DNA of 64,000 nucleotides from CBDDCA01 sp965218205 (GTDB lineage Bacteria; Spirochaetota; Spirochaetia; WTKD01; G963693115). Location: the NCBI GenBank assembly GCA_965218205.1, contig OZ244590.1, positions 992,001-1,056,000 of the forward strand. The letters run 5' to 3'. Of this stretch, positions 52,917-62,905 are shown piece by piece. The number at the start of each line of letters is the position of its first letter. The stretch's first letter is position 1. Made by a program: the position numbers and the translations under genes. Below the pieces are notes generated by a model. That model did not search any database. It saw only the letters and a program-made list of their open reading frames with translations, and had not been told where the DNA came from.

Positions 52917-54845
52917 ATGGTATTTCACGCTCTCGCAATACATATACTAGAGCAATCTATACAGGCACTCTATGCTCCCTTGCTACAGGAAAGCAATGCC
53001 ACTGTAGATAACGCTACGCTCTCTACTATTATGGGTATTCCCCCTAGCATAGACAAAGGAGACGTGGCTTTTCCTATGTTCTTTCTTGCAAAGATTGCAA
53101 AGAAAAGCCCAAAAGATATAGCCGTACAGCTTGTTGAGTATATTATGAGCCAAAAAGACACACAAAATAGCAATAGCTATAATAATTCTCCAAAAAATTC
53201 CCTGCAGCTATTACAGAAAGTGCAAGCTGATGGGGCATATGTCAATGTATTTTTTCAAAGGACAGCTATTACTGCACTGGTACTACAGGATATTGAGCAA
53301 CAAGGACAGCAGTACGGAGCGACACTCCATTCGACAGCACACACCTATATTGATGCACAGCATAGCACTGAACCTATGCTAAAAGGCAAACGCATAATGA
53401 TAGAATATTCTGCCCCCAATACCAATAAGCCCTTACACATAGGGCATTTGCGTAACAATGTACTAGGAGAATCTATAAGTCGTATACTAGCCTTTTCTGG
53501 AGCAGAAGTGCAGCGAGTCAATCTTATCAATGACAGAGGCGTGCATATTTGTAAATCCATGCTCTCGTATCAGATGTTTGCACATGGAGAAACCCCTGCA
53601 CAAGCACAGCAAAAGCCAGATCATTTTGTAGGAAGCTACTATGTAAAATACAGTAAGTGGGCAGAACAGCATCCTGAGAAAGCAGAGCAAGCAATAAATA
53701 CCATGCTACAGCAGTGGGAGCAAAACGATCCTGAAACCCGAGCATTGTGGAAACAGATGAATACATGGGCGTTGGAAGGCATATTTGAAACCTACAAAGC
53801 TACTGATATTCATTTTGATACAATTTACTATGAAAGTGAAACCTACCAGCGAGGAAAAGAAGAAATTCTTAAAGGGTATAAAAAAGGACTTTTTTATAAA
53901 GATGAGAAAGGAGCTATATGCCTCTCGTTAAAGGAAATAGGCCTTGATGAAAAAGTGCTGTTACGCTCCGATGGTACAAGTGTGTACATTACCCAAGATG
54001 TAGGCACTGCCCTACAACGATACGAAGATTGGAGCTTTGACACACACATGTATGTTGTTGCAAATGAACAAACATATCATTTTCAAGTATTATTTTATTT
54101 GCTCAGCACACTAGGCTTTGCTCCTGCCTGTAATAATGCTATGCAGCATCTCCACTATGGTATGGTACATCTTCCCGAAGGAAAAATGAAATCAAGAGAA
54201 GGGAAGGTCGTTGATGCCGATGATCTTATTGCTACTGTGTCTTCACTTATCAAAGAAGAAATATATGAACGCAACAGGCACGATGAGTTTGAAGATGTAG
54301 AAGCAGTGGTACATAACATAGCATTAGGAGCTATCCATTATTACCTGCTTCATGTAAATGCCAAAAAAGATCTATTGTTTAACCCTGCATCTTCTATATC
54401 GTTTCAAGGAAACACAGGCCCCTATCTACAATATACTTGTGCAAGAATCACCTCACTCTTACGAGAGTATAATCGCCAGCACAACCTAAAGCACAGTCAA
54501 AATTCCAGCACAGACACAGAGACTGCTGAAGCACCCGCCCCCCAAGATATGCAAAGCCTCTCCCAAAACTATAGCATGCAAGATGAAGAGTGGAAGCTCA
54601 TCATAAAGATGGATAATTTTGCCTCCATCATTACGCAAGTAATAGAAAAACACGACCCTTCACTCCTAGCGAAATATGTGTACGAGCTTGCAAGCGATTT
54701 TGCACGATATTACCATAGTGTTCCCATTGTGAAAGAACAGAACCCTGACACACAGTCATTGAGATTGAGAATATGCACAGCACTCTTACAGGTGATGAAA
54801 AATGCACTGCATCTATTGGTCATTCCCTATGTAGATAAAATGTAA
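52917..54845 (+). CDS. argS: Arginyl-tRNA synthetase
   Basis: Class-I aminoacyl-tRNA synthetase. The N-terminal Add1-like domain is followed by EYSAPNTNKPLHIGHLRNN with the HIGH motif (about residues 161-179). MVHLPEGKMKSREGKVVDADDL replaces KMSKS by KMKSR, as is common in ArgRS. The C-terminal DALR anticodon-binding domain has NTGPYLQYTCARITSLLR and ends with the conserved L-rich tail. A linker of Ser/Thr/Ala residues near 525-545 is extra. TATAAT ends 9 bases before the ATG with no ribosome site. Confidence 0.97.
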   Translation: MVFHALAIHILEQSIQALYAPLLQESNATVDNATLSTIMGIPPSIDKGDVAFPMFFLAKIAKKSPKDIAVQLVEYIMSQKDTQNSNSYNNSPKNSLQLLQKVQADGAYVNVFFQRTAITALVLQDIEQQGQQYGATLHSTAHTYIDAQHSTEPMLKGKRIMIEYSAPNTNKPLHIGHLRNNVLGESISRILAFSGAEVQRVNLINDRGVHICKSMLSYQMFAHGETPAQAQQKPDHFVGSYYVKYSKWAEQHPEKAEQAINTMLQQWEQNDPETRALWKQMNTWALEGIFETYKATDIHFDTIYYESETYQRGKEEILKGYKKGLFYKDEKGAICLSLKEIGLDEKVLLRSDGTSVYITQDVGTALQRYEDWSFDTHMYVVANEQTYHFQVLFYLLSTLGFAPACNNAMQHLHYGMVHLPEGKMKSREGKVVDADDLIATVSSLIKEEIYERNRHDEFEDVEAVVHNIALGAIHYYLLHVNAKKDLLFNPASSISFQGNTGPYLQYTCARITSLLREYNRQHNLKHSQNSSTDTETAEAPAPQDMQSLSQNYSMQDEEWKLIIKMDNFASIITQVIEKHDPSLLAKYVYELASDFARYYHSVPIVKEQNPDTQSLRLRICTALLQVMKNALHLLVIPYVDKM

Positions 54846-54934
54846 TCTTTCTTGCTTTGACACACTTTTATATAAGACATTTGTGTATTTTTACTATAAA
54901 TTACTACATAATTGTATTTTTCTGCTGTTTTATA

Positions 54935-54973
54935 ATGTAATAATTACATCTATGTAATATTTAATGGTATAAT
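54935..54973 (+). promoter_or_regulatory. Palindromic operator-like site and -10 box upstream of gltB
   Basis: The perfect palindrome ATGTAAT-A-ATTACAT (54935-54949) is followed 2 bases later by a third half-site ATGTAAT (54952-54958). TATAAT follows at 54968-54973, so the sites cover the expected -35 region of the gltB promoter. The rest of the 159-base gap is AT-rich with nothing else recognisable. Confidence 0.5.
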
Positions 54974-55004
54974 AAAAATGCTTATAATTCTAGGAGTATA
55001 CAGT

Positions 55005-58000
55005 ATGAATAATAGCACAAAACAAAAAAAGAAACAACCAGAACCTCGATATGCATATCCACAAGATAAGGATTTGCACAATGTTAGTCTTGAAAAAGAC
55101 AGCTGTGGAACAGGATTTATTGTTCATCTAAAAAAACAAGCCTCGCATACATTAGTACATGATGCTCTTACTATGCTCAAGCGTATGGATCATAGAGGAG
55201 CAAGAGGGGCAGAAGTCAACTCTGGTGATGGAGTTGGCATTATGATTTCTATCCCGCACGAGCTCTTGCAGGAAAAAACAAAAGCATTAGGAATGAGCCT
55301 GCCAACTGAGTCAGGAGGGTATGCTACAGGCAATATTTTTCTTCCACAAAATAAGGAGCATAGGCAGGAATGTAAAAAGCATTTTTCAATGCTTGCCAAT
55401 ACATATGGAGTTGCTATCATTGGATGGAGAACACTGGAAGTAGATAATAGCTCGTTAGGGAAATCGGCAAAAGCCTGTGAACCTGTTGTTGAGCAAGTCT
55501 ACCTTGTTGCTAAAAAAGAAATATCTTCTCAGTTGCAAAAACTTAATTTTCAACAGAAAGTGTATCTTTTGCAAAAAAAAGCAAGCAATAGCATTCGTGG
55601 TTCTCATTATGATCCCCATAAATCATTCTATATTTGTTCATTATCTTCTGAGACTATTGTATACAAAGGAATGCTTACTACAGAGCAATTACAAGAATAC
55701 TATCTTGATTTACAACATGAACACTGTAAAGCATATCTTGCTCTTGTACATTCCCGTTTTTCTACCAATACCTTTCCTAGCTGGGATAGAGCACAGCCTT
55801 TTCGTATGATGAGCCATAATGGAGAAATAAATACTCTGCTGGGCAATCAAAACAAAATGAATGCACGTCAGCAGATAATGGAAAGTGCATCTTATGGTGA
55901 GTTGTTGTCTGATATATATCCTATTATAGCACAAGACACTTCTGATAGTGGTGCATTTGATAGTACTATGGAGTTTCTCTATAACAATGGGTTTTCTCTT
56001 GATAAGATTGCATGTATGATGATACCCGAAGCATGGCAGCATGATGATCTTATGACAGAAGAAAGAAAGGCAATGTATCAAGCATATAGCTGTGTTATGG
56101 AGCCATGGGATGGTCCTGCTTGCATTACATTTACTGATGGTCGTTATGTTGGAGCAGTCATTGACAGAAACGGATTGCGTCCAAGCAGGTATTATGTTAC
56201 CAATCAAGATACTGTTATTATGGCAAGTGAGTTTGGTGTTGTTGAAATAGATCAAAACACAGTCATAAAAAAAGATAGATTGCAACCAGGCAAAGTATTT
56301 CTCATTGATACTCATACCCATACAATAGTGAGTGATGAAGATATTAAAAAGCATTTAGAAACGCAACAACCATATAGCTCATGGCTACAGAATCAGCAAA
56401 TACGAATGCAAGATTTAGAAGAACAGAGTATTGAGACAATTTCAGAAGCAGAGATAGAGCGAAGAACACTGAGTTATGGATACACAAAAGAAGATGCTTT
56501 GTTTTTACTAAAACCAATGGTAGAGCTTGCAAAAGAGCCTATAGGTTCTATGGGAAATGATGTTGCCCTTGCTTGTTTATCAGAACAACCTCGATTACTC
56601 TACGATTATTTTAAGCAGTGGTTTGCCCAAGTTACCAACCCTCCTATTGATTCAATACGAGAGAGAGTTATTATGAGTATAGGATCGTATATAGGAAAAG
56701 AGAGTAATATACTGAGTATGGACGAGCATCAATGTAATAGAATTTGGATAGAACATCCAGTGCTTACTCATAAAGAATTTTTTAAGCTACAGCATTTGGA
56801 CTATAAAGGATGGAAATCGCGTACTATTGATATAAGCTATCCTATTGCTGATGGAGAAGAGGGATTACAAAAAGCAGTAGAAGCAGTAAAGAAGAAAGCC
56901 GAAGAAGTGGCAGCGGACGATGTGCAAGTTATTATTTTAAGTGACAGGCGTATAAGCAAAGATCGAGTTGCCATGAGTGCTCTTATGGCAGTAAGTGCAG
57001 TACACCATCATCTTATTGAGAAAAAATTACGTTCAAATGTAGCTATTGTCATAGATTCTGGCGAGCCACGTGAGGTGCATCATTTTTGTACTCTTATAGG
57101 CTATGGGGCAGACGCTATCTTTCCCTATCTTGCATTTGAATTACTGTATAAAATGCATGGCGAACATGTTATTGATACCAGCATAGCAAAGGAAGATATT
57201 GATAGCCGTTTTTTGAAAGCCATTGAATACGGTGTATGCAAAGTAATAGCAAAAATGGGAATATCCACCATTGACAGCTATCGAGGTTCACAAATCTTTG
57301 AAGCAGTCGGATTAGGAAAGGATGTCATAGACTCTTGTTTTCAAGGCACTGTATCACGTCTTGAAGGCATTAGCTTTAAGGAAATTGCAAAAGAGTATAT
57401 GCAACTACATCAGAAAGGCTACAGTGGTACTATTGATACTACTGTAGTAGGGGCAAATATTATCAATTTAGGAAACTTTCAATGGAGAGAAGAAGGATTA
57501 CAGCATATGTGGGATCCCGAATCAGTAGCTCTCTTTCAACACGCTTTACGTGCAAACGATAAAACGCTTTTTGATACATTTGCAGAAAGACAAAATACAC
57601 GTTCAGCATCACAGGCTACCATACGAGGCTTATTTCGTTTTTCAAAGCAAGAGCCCGTGCCTATTGAAAAGGTAGAGCCTGTAAGTGAAATTGTAAAACG
57701 TTTTGCCACAGGAGCAATGAGTTATGGCTCAATCTCACAAAAGGCACACGAAGCAATAGCGATTGGGATGAACAGAATAGGAGCAAAGTCTAACACAGGG
57801 GAAGGAGGAGAACTTTCTGAACGGTTTGTTCCTATGGCAAATGGAGATAGTAAGCGTTCTGCAATAAAACAAGTAGCTTCGGGGCGTTTTGGGGTTACCA
57901 TAGAATATCTTGCAAACTCTGATGAAATACAGATAAAGATGGCACAGGGAGCAAAGCCTGGTGAAGGAGGTGAGCTTCCAGGAAAGAAAGTACTCACTAA

Positions 58001-59597
58001 AATAGCACAAACACGACATTCTATACCTGGCATTGGGCTTATTAGTCCTCCACCTCATCATGATATATATTCTATTGAAGATTTAGCACAGTTAATCTAT
58101 GACTTAAAAAATGCTAATCCAAATGCACGTATTAGTGTAAAGCTTGTATCAAAAGCAGGAGTAGGAGTCATTGCAGCAGGGGTAGCAAAAGGAAAAGCAG
58201 ATCATATTCTCATATCTGGGCATGATGGAGGTACAGGGGCATCGCCTCTTACGAGTATTAAACATGCAGGGCTTCCTTGGGAATTAGGGATAGCAGAAAC
58301 ACATCAGGTGCTTGTACGCAATGGCTTACGTTCAAGAGTTATATTACAGACAGATGGACAACTAAAAACAGGCCGTGACCTTGCGATAGCAGCGATACTT
58401 GGAGCAGAAGAGTTTGGGTTTGCTACTTCTGCACTTATTGCGTTAGGCTGTATTATGATGAGAAAATGTGAACTAAATACATGTCCAGTCGGTGTTGCTA
58501 CTCACGATGAAAAGCTCGTAGATAAATTTACAGGGAAACCAGAATATATTGAACGCATGATGCACTTTATTGCAGAAAATTTACGAGAAGTCATGGCTTC
58601 CATTGGCATTACAAAAGTGGAGAATCTTATAGGAAGAACAGATTTACTTGAGGTAGATGAAACTGTCTTAAATTGGAAATCTCGTACCTTAAACCTCAAC
58701 CCTTTATTAGGAAAAGAAATTGGAGACGAGGCAAGTTTGCAGCAGTATTGTAGTATAAGTCAAGATCATGGATTAGATTCTGTACTGGATAGACAAATTT
58801 TAGCTGATTTTCAAGAAAGTATTGATACCAAAGCAGTTCAGAAAAAAGAGTACCGTATAAAAAATACTGATAGAGCAGTAGGGACTATTGTGAGTAATGC
58901 TATTGCAAAAAAATATGGCTTGAAGGGGCTGCGCGAAGATAGTATTCAAGTACATGTAGATGGTCATGCAGGGCAGAGCTTTGGTGCTTTTCTTGCACAT
59001 GGCGTTACATTACGATTAAGCGGTGATGCAAATGATTATGTAGGAAAAGGCTTATCAGGAGGAATTTTAGAAATAGTGCCTCAAGAAAAGAGAGCCTTTG
59101 TTCCCGAAGACAATATTATCGTGGGAAATGTAGTACTCTACGGAGCAGTGCTAGGAAAAGCATTTATTAACGGAAAGGCAGCGGAGCGTTTTTGTATACG
59201 AAATAGTGGAGCACATGCAGTAGTAGAAGGAGCAGGAGCACATGCATGTGAATATATGACTGGTGGACGTGTTCTTATTCTTGGAGAAGTAGGAAGAAAT
59301 TTTTGTTCAGGTATGAGTGGCGGATTAGTGTATGTGTGGGATATAGAAAAAACTGTATCACCTAATTTACATAACCCTCTTGCAAAAATATACAAAACAA
59401 ATGCGTATGATGTAGAGGAAATACAATCAATGTTGCAAGAACATTATAAAAGAACAGCTTCTTCACGAGCCGAATATTTATTACATAACTGGGATCTTGA
59501 AATACGAAACTTTGTGAAAGTAGGTACTGAAGAATTTGTTTCGATAATTGACAATCAAAGAGACATGTTACTTGAATCAAAAAAAGGAGCTATATAA
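55005..59597 (+). CDS. gltB: Glutamate synthase large subunit
   Basis: Makes two glutamates from glutamine and 2-oxoglutarate. After a propeptide of about 33 residues comes the mature N-terminal nucleophile in SCGTGFIVHL, with the class-II glutaminase domain running to about residue 410. Next are the central domain and the FMN-binding synthase barrel (SISQKAHEAIAIGMNRIGAKSNTGEGG, ISGHDGGTGASPLTSIKHAG). The 3Fe-4S cluster motif is CIMMRKCELNTCPVGVAT, and the C-terminal GXGXG helix ends the protein. TAGGAG stands 8 bases before the chosen ATG; an ATG nine codons earlier lacks a site. Its stop overlaps the gltD start. Confidence 0.96.
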   Translation: MNNSTKQKKKQPEPRYAYPQDKDLHNVSLEKDSCGTGFIVHLKKQASHTLVHDALTMLKRMDHRGARGAEVNSGDGVGIMISIPHELLQEKTKALGMSLPTESGGYATGNIFLPQNKEHRQECKKHFSMLANTYGVAIIGWRTLEVDNSSLGKSAKACEPVVEQVYLVAKKEISSQLQKLNFQQKVYLLQKKASNSIRGSHYDPHKSFYICSLSSETIVYKGMLTTEQLQEYYLDLQHEHCKAYLALVHSRFSTNTFPSWDRAQPFRMMSHNGEINTLLGNQNKMNARQQIMESASYGELLSDIYPIIAQDTSDSGAFDSTMEFLYNNGFSLDKIACMMIPEAWQHDDLMTEERKAMYQAYSCVMEPWDGPACITFTDGRYVGAVIDRNGLRPSRYYVTNQDTVIMASEFGVVEIDQNTVIKKDRLQPGKVFLIDTHTHTIVSDEDIKKHLETQQPYSSWLQNQQIRMQDLEEQSIETISEAEIERRTLSYGYTKEDALFLLKPMVELAKEPIGSMGNDVALACLSEQPRLLYDYFKQWFAQVTNPPIDSIRERVIMSIGSYIGKESNILSMDEHQCNRIWIEHPVLTHKEFFKLQHLDYKGWKSRTIDISYPIADGEEGLQKAVEAVKKKAEEVAADDVQVIILSDRRISKDRVAMSALMAVSAVHHHLIEKKLRSNVAIVIDSGEPREVHHFCTLIGYGADAIFPYLAFELLYKMHGEHVIDTSIAKEDIDSRFLKAIEYGVCKVIAKMGISTIDSYRGSQIFEAVGLGKDVIDSCFQGTVSRLEGISFKEIAKEYMQLHQKGYSGTIDTTVVGANIINLGNFQWREEGLQHMWDPESVALFQHALRANDKTLFDTFAERQNTRSASQATIRGLFRFSKQEPVPIEKVEPVSEIVKRFATGAMSYGSISQKAHEAIAIGMNRIGAKSNTGEGGELSERFVPMANGDSKRSAIKQVASGRFGVTIEYLANSDEIQIKMAQGAKPGEGGELPGKKVLTKIAQTRHSIPGIGLISPPPHHDIYSIEDLAQLIYDLKNANPNARISVKLVSKAGVGVIAAGVAKGKADHILISGHDGGTGASPLTSIKHAGLPWELGIAETHQVLVRNGLRSRVILQTDGQLKTGRDLAIAAILGAEEFGFATSALIALGCIMMRKCELNTCPVGVATHDEKLVDKFTGKPEYIERMMHFIAENLREVMASIGITKVENLIGRTDLLEVDETVLNWKSRTLNLNPLLGKEIGDEASLQQYCSISQDHGLDSVLDRQILADFQESIDTKAVQKKEYRIKNTDRAVGTIVSNAIAKKYGLKGLREDSIQVHVDGHAGQSFGAFLAHGVTLRLSGDANDYVGKGLSGGILEIVPQEKRAFVPEDNIIVGNVVLYGAVLGKAFINGKAAERFCIRNSGAHAVVEGAGAHACEYMTGGRVLILGEVGRNFCSGMSGGLVYVWDIEKTVSPNLHNPLAKIYKTNAYDVEEIQSMLQEHYKRTASSRAEYLLHNWDLEIRNFVKVGTEEFVSIIDNQRDMLLESKKGAI

Positions 59598-61051
59598 TGG
59601 GAAAAACAACAGGCTTTATGGAATATGAAAAAGAATCTATTCAATATCGTGATCCAAAGGAACGCATAAGAGATTTTGATGAATACTTACTCCCTTTTCC
59701 TGAAGATGAGCGGAAACTACAAGGGGCACGTTGTATGGACTGTGGCATCCCTTTTTGTCATTCTTCGTATGGATGTCCTGTAGACAATTTGATACCTGAG
59801 TGGAATCATCTTATATACAAAGGGCAATGGAAAGAAGCATATATTAGATTGCGAAAAACAAATAATTTTCCAGAATTTACGGGACGTGTATGTCCTGCCC
59901 CTTGTCAAACAGCATGTGTGTTAGGCATTAACGAAGAGCCAGTTACCATTAAAGACAACGAGTATACCATTATCGAAAAAGCCTATGAAGAAGGATGGGT
60001 ACAGCCTGAGCCTCCAAAATTTCGCAATAATAAAAAAATTGCTATAGTAGGCAGTGGTCCTGCAGGATTGGCTGCAGCAGATCAGCTTAATCATCTTGGA
60101 TATACTGTTACCCTGTATGAAAGAGACGATAGAATTGGTGGCTTACTTATGTATGGTATTCCTAATATGAAGCTCAACAAAGAATTAGTAGAAAAAAGAA
60201 ATAATATCATGCAAGAAGAAGGCGTTATTTTTTCATTAAATACGGATATAGGAAAAGATATTGAAGCTCAACAAGTATTAGAAAACAATGATGCTCTGCT
60301 GCTTACCTGTGGAGCAACAAAACCGAGAGATCTTGCTATTCCTGGTCGTGATTTAGAAGGCATACATTTCGCTATGGATTTTCTAAAACTGAATACAAAA
60401 AGTCTTTTGGACAGCAATTTATCGGATGGAAAATTTATCAGTGCAGAAGGAAAAAAGGTGCTTGTTATAGGCGGGGGAGATACAGGGAATGATTGTATAG
60501 GTACTTCTATGCGTCATGGATGTACTTCTCTATTTAATTTTGAACTTCTCTCTAAGCCTCATCCGCAAAGAAGTGCCCAAGATCCATGGCCTTTGTATCC
60601 TCGAGTACTCAAAAATGATTATGGACATGTGGAAGTACAAACAAAATTTGGGAAAGATCCAAGAGAATTTTCTATACTCACAAAAGAATTTCTTAGTAAA
60701 GATGGAAAAACTGTCTCAGGGGTGCGTACAGTAAAAGTTGTGTGGGAAAAAAAAGATTCGGCATCACGTCCTGTACCAGTAGAAGTTCCTCACTCAGAAG
60801 AAATATGGGATGTTGATCTTGTGTTGCTTGCACTAGGATTTTTAGGTCCTGAAGATTATCTCATTGATACATTATCGCTTGAACGTGATACAAGAACGAA
60901 TGTAAAAACATCACTCAATAAGTATGCCACTTCTTTTGATAAAGTGTTTTCTGCAGGAGATATGCGCAGAGGACAATCTTTAGTAGTATGGGCTATACAT
61001 GAAGGACGCAAGGCAGCAGAAGAAATACATCAGTATCTTACTCATTCATGA
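59597..61051 (+). CDS. gltD: Glutamate synthase small subunit (NADPH)
   Basis: Supplies electrons from NAD(P)H to GltB. The N-terminus has two cysteine clusters for 4Fe-4S centres (CMDCGIPFC...GCP and CPAPCQTAC), followed by an FAD Rossmann motif VGSGPAGLAAADQL (about 151-164) and the NADP motif VIGGGDTGNDCIG (about 290-302). The C-terminal AGDMRRGQSLVVWAIHEGR is the family FAD-binding signature. The start overlaps the gltB stop (TAATG), and AAAGGAG is a good ribosome site. Normal length. Confidence 0.97.
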   Translation: MGKTTGFMEYEKESIQYRDPKERIRDFDEYLLPFPEDERKLQGARCMDCGIPFCHSSYGCPVDNLIPEWNHLIYKGQWKEAYIRLRKTNNFPEFTGRVCPAPCQTACVLGINEEPVTIKDNEYTIIEKAYEEGWVQPEPPKFRNNKKIAIVGSGPAGLAAADQLNHLGYTVTLYERDDRIGGLLMYGIPNMKLNKELVEKRNNIMQEEGVIFSLNTDIGKDIEAQQVLENNDALLLTCGATKPRDLAIPGRDLEGIHFAMDFLKLNTKSLLDSNLSDGKFISAEGKKVLVIGGGDTGNDCIGTSMRHGCTSLFNFELLSKPHPQRSAQDPWPLYPRVLKNDYGHVEVQTKFGKDPREFSILTKEFLSKDGKTVSGVRTVKVVWEKKDSASRPVPVEVPHSEEIWDVDLVLLALGFLGPEDYLIDTLSLERDTRTNVKTSLNKYATSFDKVFSAGDMRRGQSLVVWAIHEGRKAAEEIHQYLTHS

Positions 61052-61108
61052 TAATATACACTAAAAGTAAATATTAGTATATTGTAGTATACTTATCTTG
61101 TATAGCAT

Positions 61109-61921
61109 ATGTCAACAATCTTAGATGCCATTATACAGAAGAAAATACAAGAAGAAGCTCATAAGTGGAACATTTTTGATAGAGAGAAAGCTCTTTATCA
61201 ACATCAGTTATGTACAAAGCATAGAATACCGTCTTGCCTGACTATTGATACTCATAGAAATGATCCACTCAAACTCATTGCTGAAATAAAACAAGCATCA
61301 CCTTCGCAAGGCATAATCTGTGAAGACTTTGATCCTGTAAACATTGCTAAGCAGTATGTTACTTCAAAAGCTCATGCAATATCGATATTAACAGAAAAAC
61401 ATTACTTTAAGGGCAATCTCGAAGATTTATATTCGGTACGAAAAGAAGTTTCGCTTCCTTTACTCTGTAAAGATTTTATAGTAGATTGTTACCAAGTGTA
61501 TCAAGCGTATATATATGGGGCAGATATAATGCTACTTATTGTAGCAGCATTGGATGATTCTATGCTGAGAATGTTATTTGATTATATACGAGGCTTTGGT
61601 ATGCAAGTTTTAATTGAAGTACACACAAAGCAAGAGTTAGAGAGAGTATTTTCTGTATTTTCAAATGAAGAGCTAATACAGGCACATGCTCTTGTGGGAA
61701 TCAATAATAGAAATTTACATAATTTTTCTGTAGATTTATATACAACAGAAAGCATTGCACCATACATTCCTTCTAACATAGCTATTGTTGCAGAATCAGG
61801 AATATTTAGTAAGCAAGATGCTATGTTTGTAAAAAATGCAGGAGCTCATGCAATTCTTGTAGGGCAAGGCATATTACAGCATGGCTCTATATCTACTGTC
61901 ATTCGAGAGTTGACATCCTAG
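61109..61921 (+). CDS. trpC: Indole-3-glycerol phosphate synthase
   Basis: Closes the indole ring in tryptophan synthesis. LIAEIKQASPSQGII holds the catalytic Lys, AISILTEKHYFKGNLEDL, LLCKDFIVDCYQVYQA (second Lys), GADIMLLIVAAL, LIEVHTKQELERV, GINNRNLHNFSVDL and VAESGIFSKQDA all fit the TIM barrel. Length (270) is standard. It stands 57 bases after gltD with TATACT 15 bases before the ATG and no ribosome site. trpF follows by 8 bases, completing a second trp segment 22 kb from trpEGD. Confidence 0.96.
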   Translation: MSTILDAIIQKKIQEEAHKWNIFDREKALYQHQLCTKHRIPSCLTIDTHRNDPLKLIAEIKQASPSQGIICEDFDPVNIAKQYVTSKAHAISILTEKHYFKGNLEDLYSVRKEVSLPLLCKDFIVDCYQVYQAYIYGADIMLLIVAALDDSMLRMLFDYIRGFGMQVLIEVHTKQELERVFSVFSNEELIQAHALVGINNRNLHNFSVDLYTTESIAPYIPSNIAIVAESGIFSKQDAMFVKNAGAHAILVGQGILQHGSISTVIRELTS

Positions 61922-61929
61922 CCTTAGTT

Positions 61930-62703
61930 ATGAATAAAAAAAGTGATAATACATCATTGCATAAGGTACATGTAAAATACTGTGGCTTAAAGACAGTCGA
62001 TGATATTTTGTGTGCATCAGAATGTAATGTAGATTATATAGGACTTATGTTTTATAAAAAATCGTCCCGTTTTCTCTCTATACAACAGGCAAAATCTATA
62101 CTGGAACAAGCAAGAAAACAGAGAAAAGGAATATTTTTTCCAAAAGTTGTCGGGGTATTTGTTGATACCCATTTTGATGAAATTCAAACAGCTATAGCGC
62201 ATCTTAATTTAGATATAGTTCAGCTGTATTCTGGATATACAGAATATGCACAATATACATGTCCGTATTGGTCTTCAATACGAGTGAAAGCACATAACGA
62301 TATTGTTGCTTTAGAAACCATACTTCATAAGAAAGATAAAGAAGAAAACAGAGATGTCAACATGGTATCAGATATACAGCATAATAAAGGAAGTCTCACT
62401 GCTATGAGTGCTCAACAAATATTGCATTCAAATGCACTTATTATTGATTCCTATTCTGCTACTGCATACGGAGGAACAGGGGAATCATTTAACTGGGATG
62501 TGCTTAAAAATACAGCTATCTCAATACCCTATTTTATTGCTGGAGGTATTAGGGAGGAAAATGTCAAAGAGGTACTCATTCATGCCCCATATGGTATTGA
62601 CATAAGTTCAGGAATAGAAAAAACTCCAGGAGTAAAAGATCATACGCTTATGAGAAACATAGCGAACATTGTACAACAGTATAATATTTCTGTTATGAAA
62701 TAA
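61930..62703 (+). CDS. trpF: Phosphoribosylanthranilate isomerase, enlarged form
   Basis: Third step of tryptophan synthesis. VKYCGLKTVDDILCA (catalytic Cys), YIGLMFYKKSSRFLS, VVGVFVDTHFDEI, DIVQLYSGYTEY (in place of the usual QLHG), IIDSYSATAYGGTGESFNWDVL (catalytic Asp) and FIAGGIREENV, GIDISSGIEKTPGVKD are present. At 257 residues it exceeds the usual 200-215: a polar insertion of about 30-35 residues (around HKKDKEENRDVNMVSD) precedes the catalytic Asp strand, and there is a longer N-terminus. Transcribed with trpC. Confidence 0.93.
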   Translation: MNKKSDNTSLHKVHVKYCGLKTVDDILCASECNVDYIGLMFYKKSSRFLSIQQAKSILEQARKQRKGIFFPKVVGVFVDTHFDEIQTAIAHLNLDIVQLYSGYTEYAQYTCPYWSSIRVKAHNDIVALETILHKKDKEENRDVNMVSDIQHNKGSLTAMSAQQILHSNALIIDSYSATAYGGTGESFNWDVLKNTAISIPYFIAGGIREENVKEVLIHAPYGIDISSGIEKTPGVKDHTLMRNIANIVQQYNISVMK

Positions 62704-62905
62704 CAACACAAAGACAGTTTTTATTGTAATTTTACCATCTCATGTATACCTTTGGTAAGCCTCTATGCAAATATTTTACTTAAGTAGCACTTAAAATTGA
62801 GAGTATCAGGCTATTTTTTAAAAAAGCTCCTTTGGAAATTCAAAAAAGAAGGCAACAGAAGTACTAAAAAAAACTTATAAAGGGTTTTGTATTCTAATAT
62901 CCTCT

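Noticed and set aside
62820..62860. TTTTTTAAAAAA palindrome after trpF as a second terminator
   Set aside because: AT-only stem with weak stability; the 13-bp hairpin at 62911-62940 is the convincing terminator.
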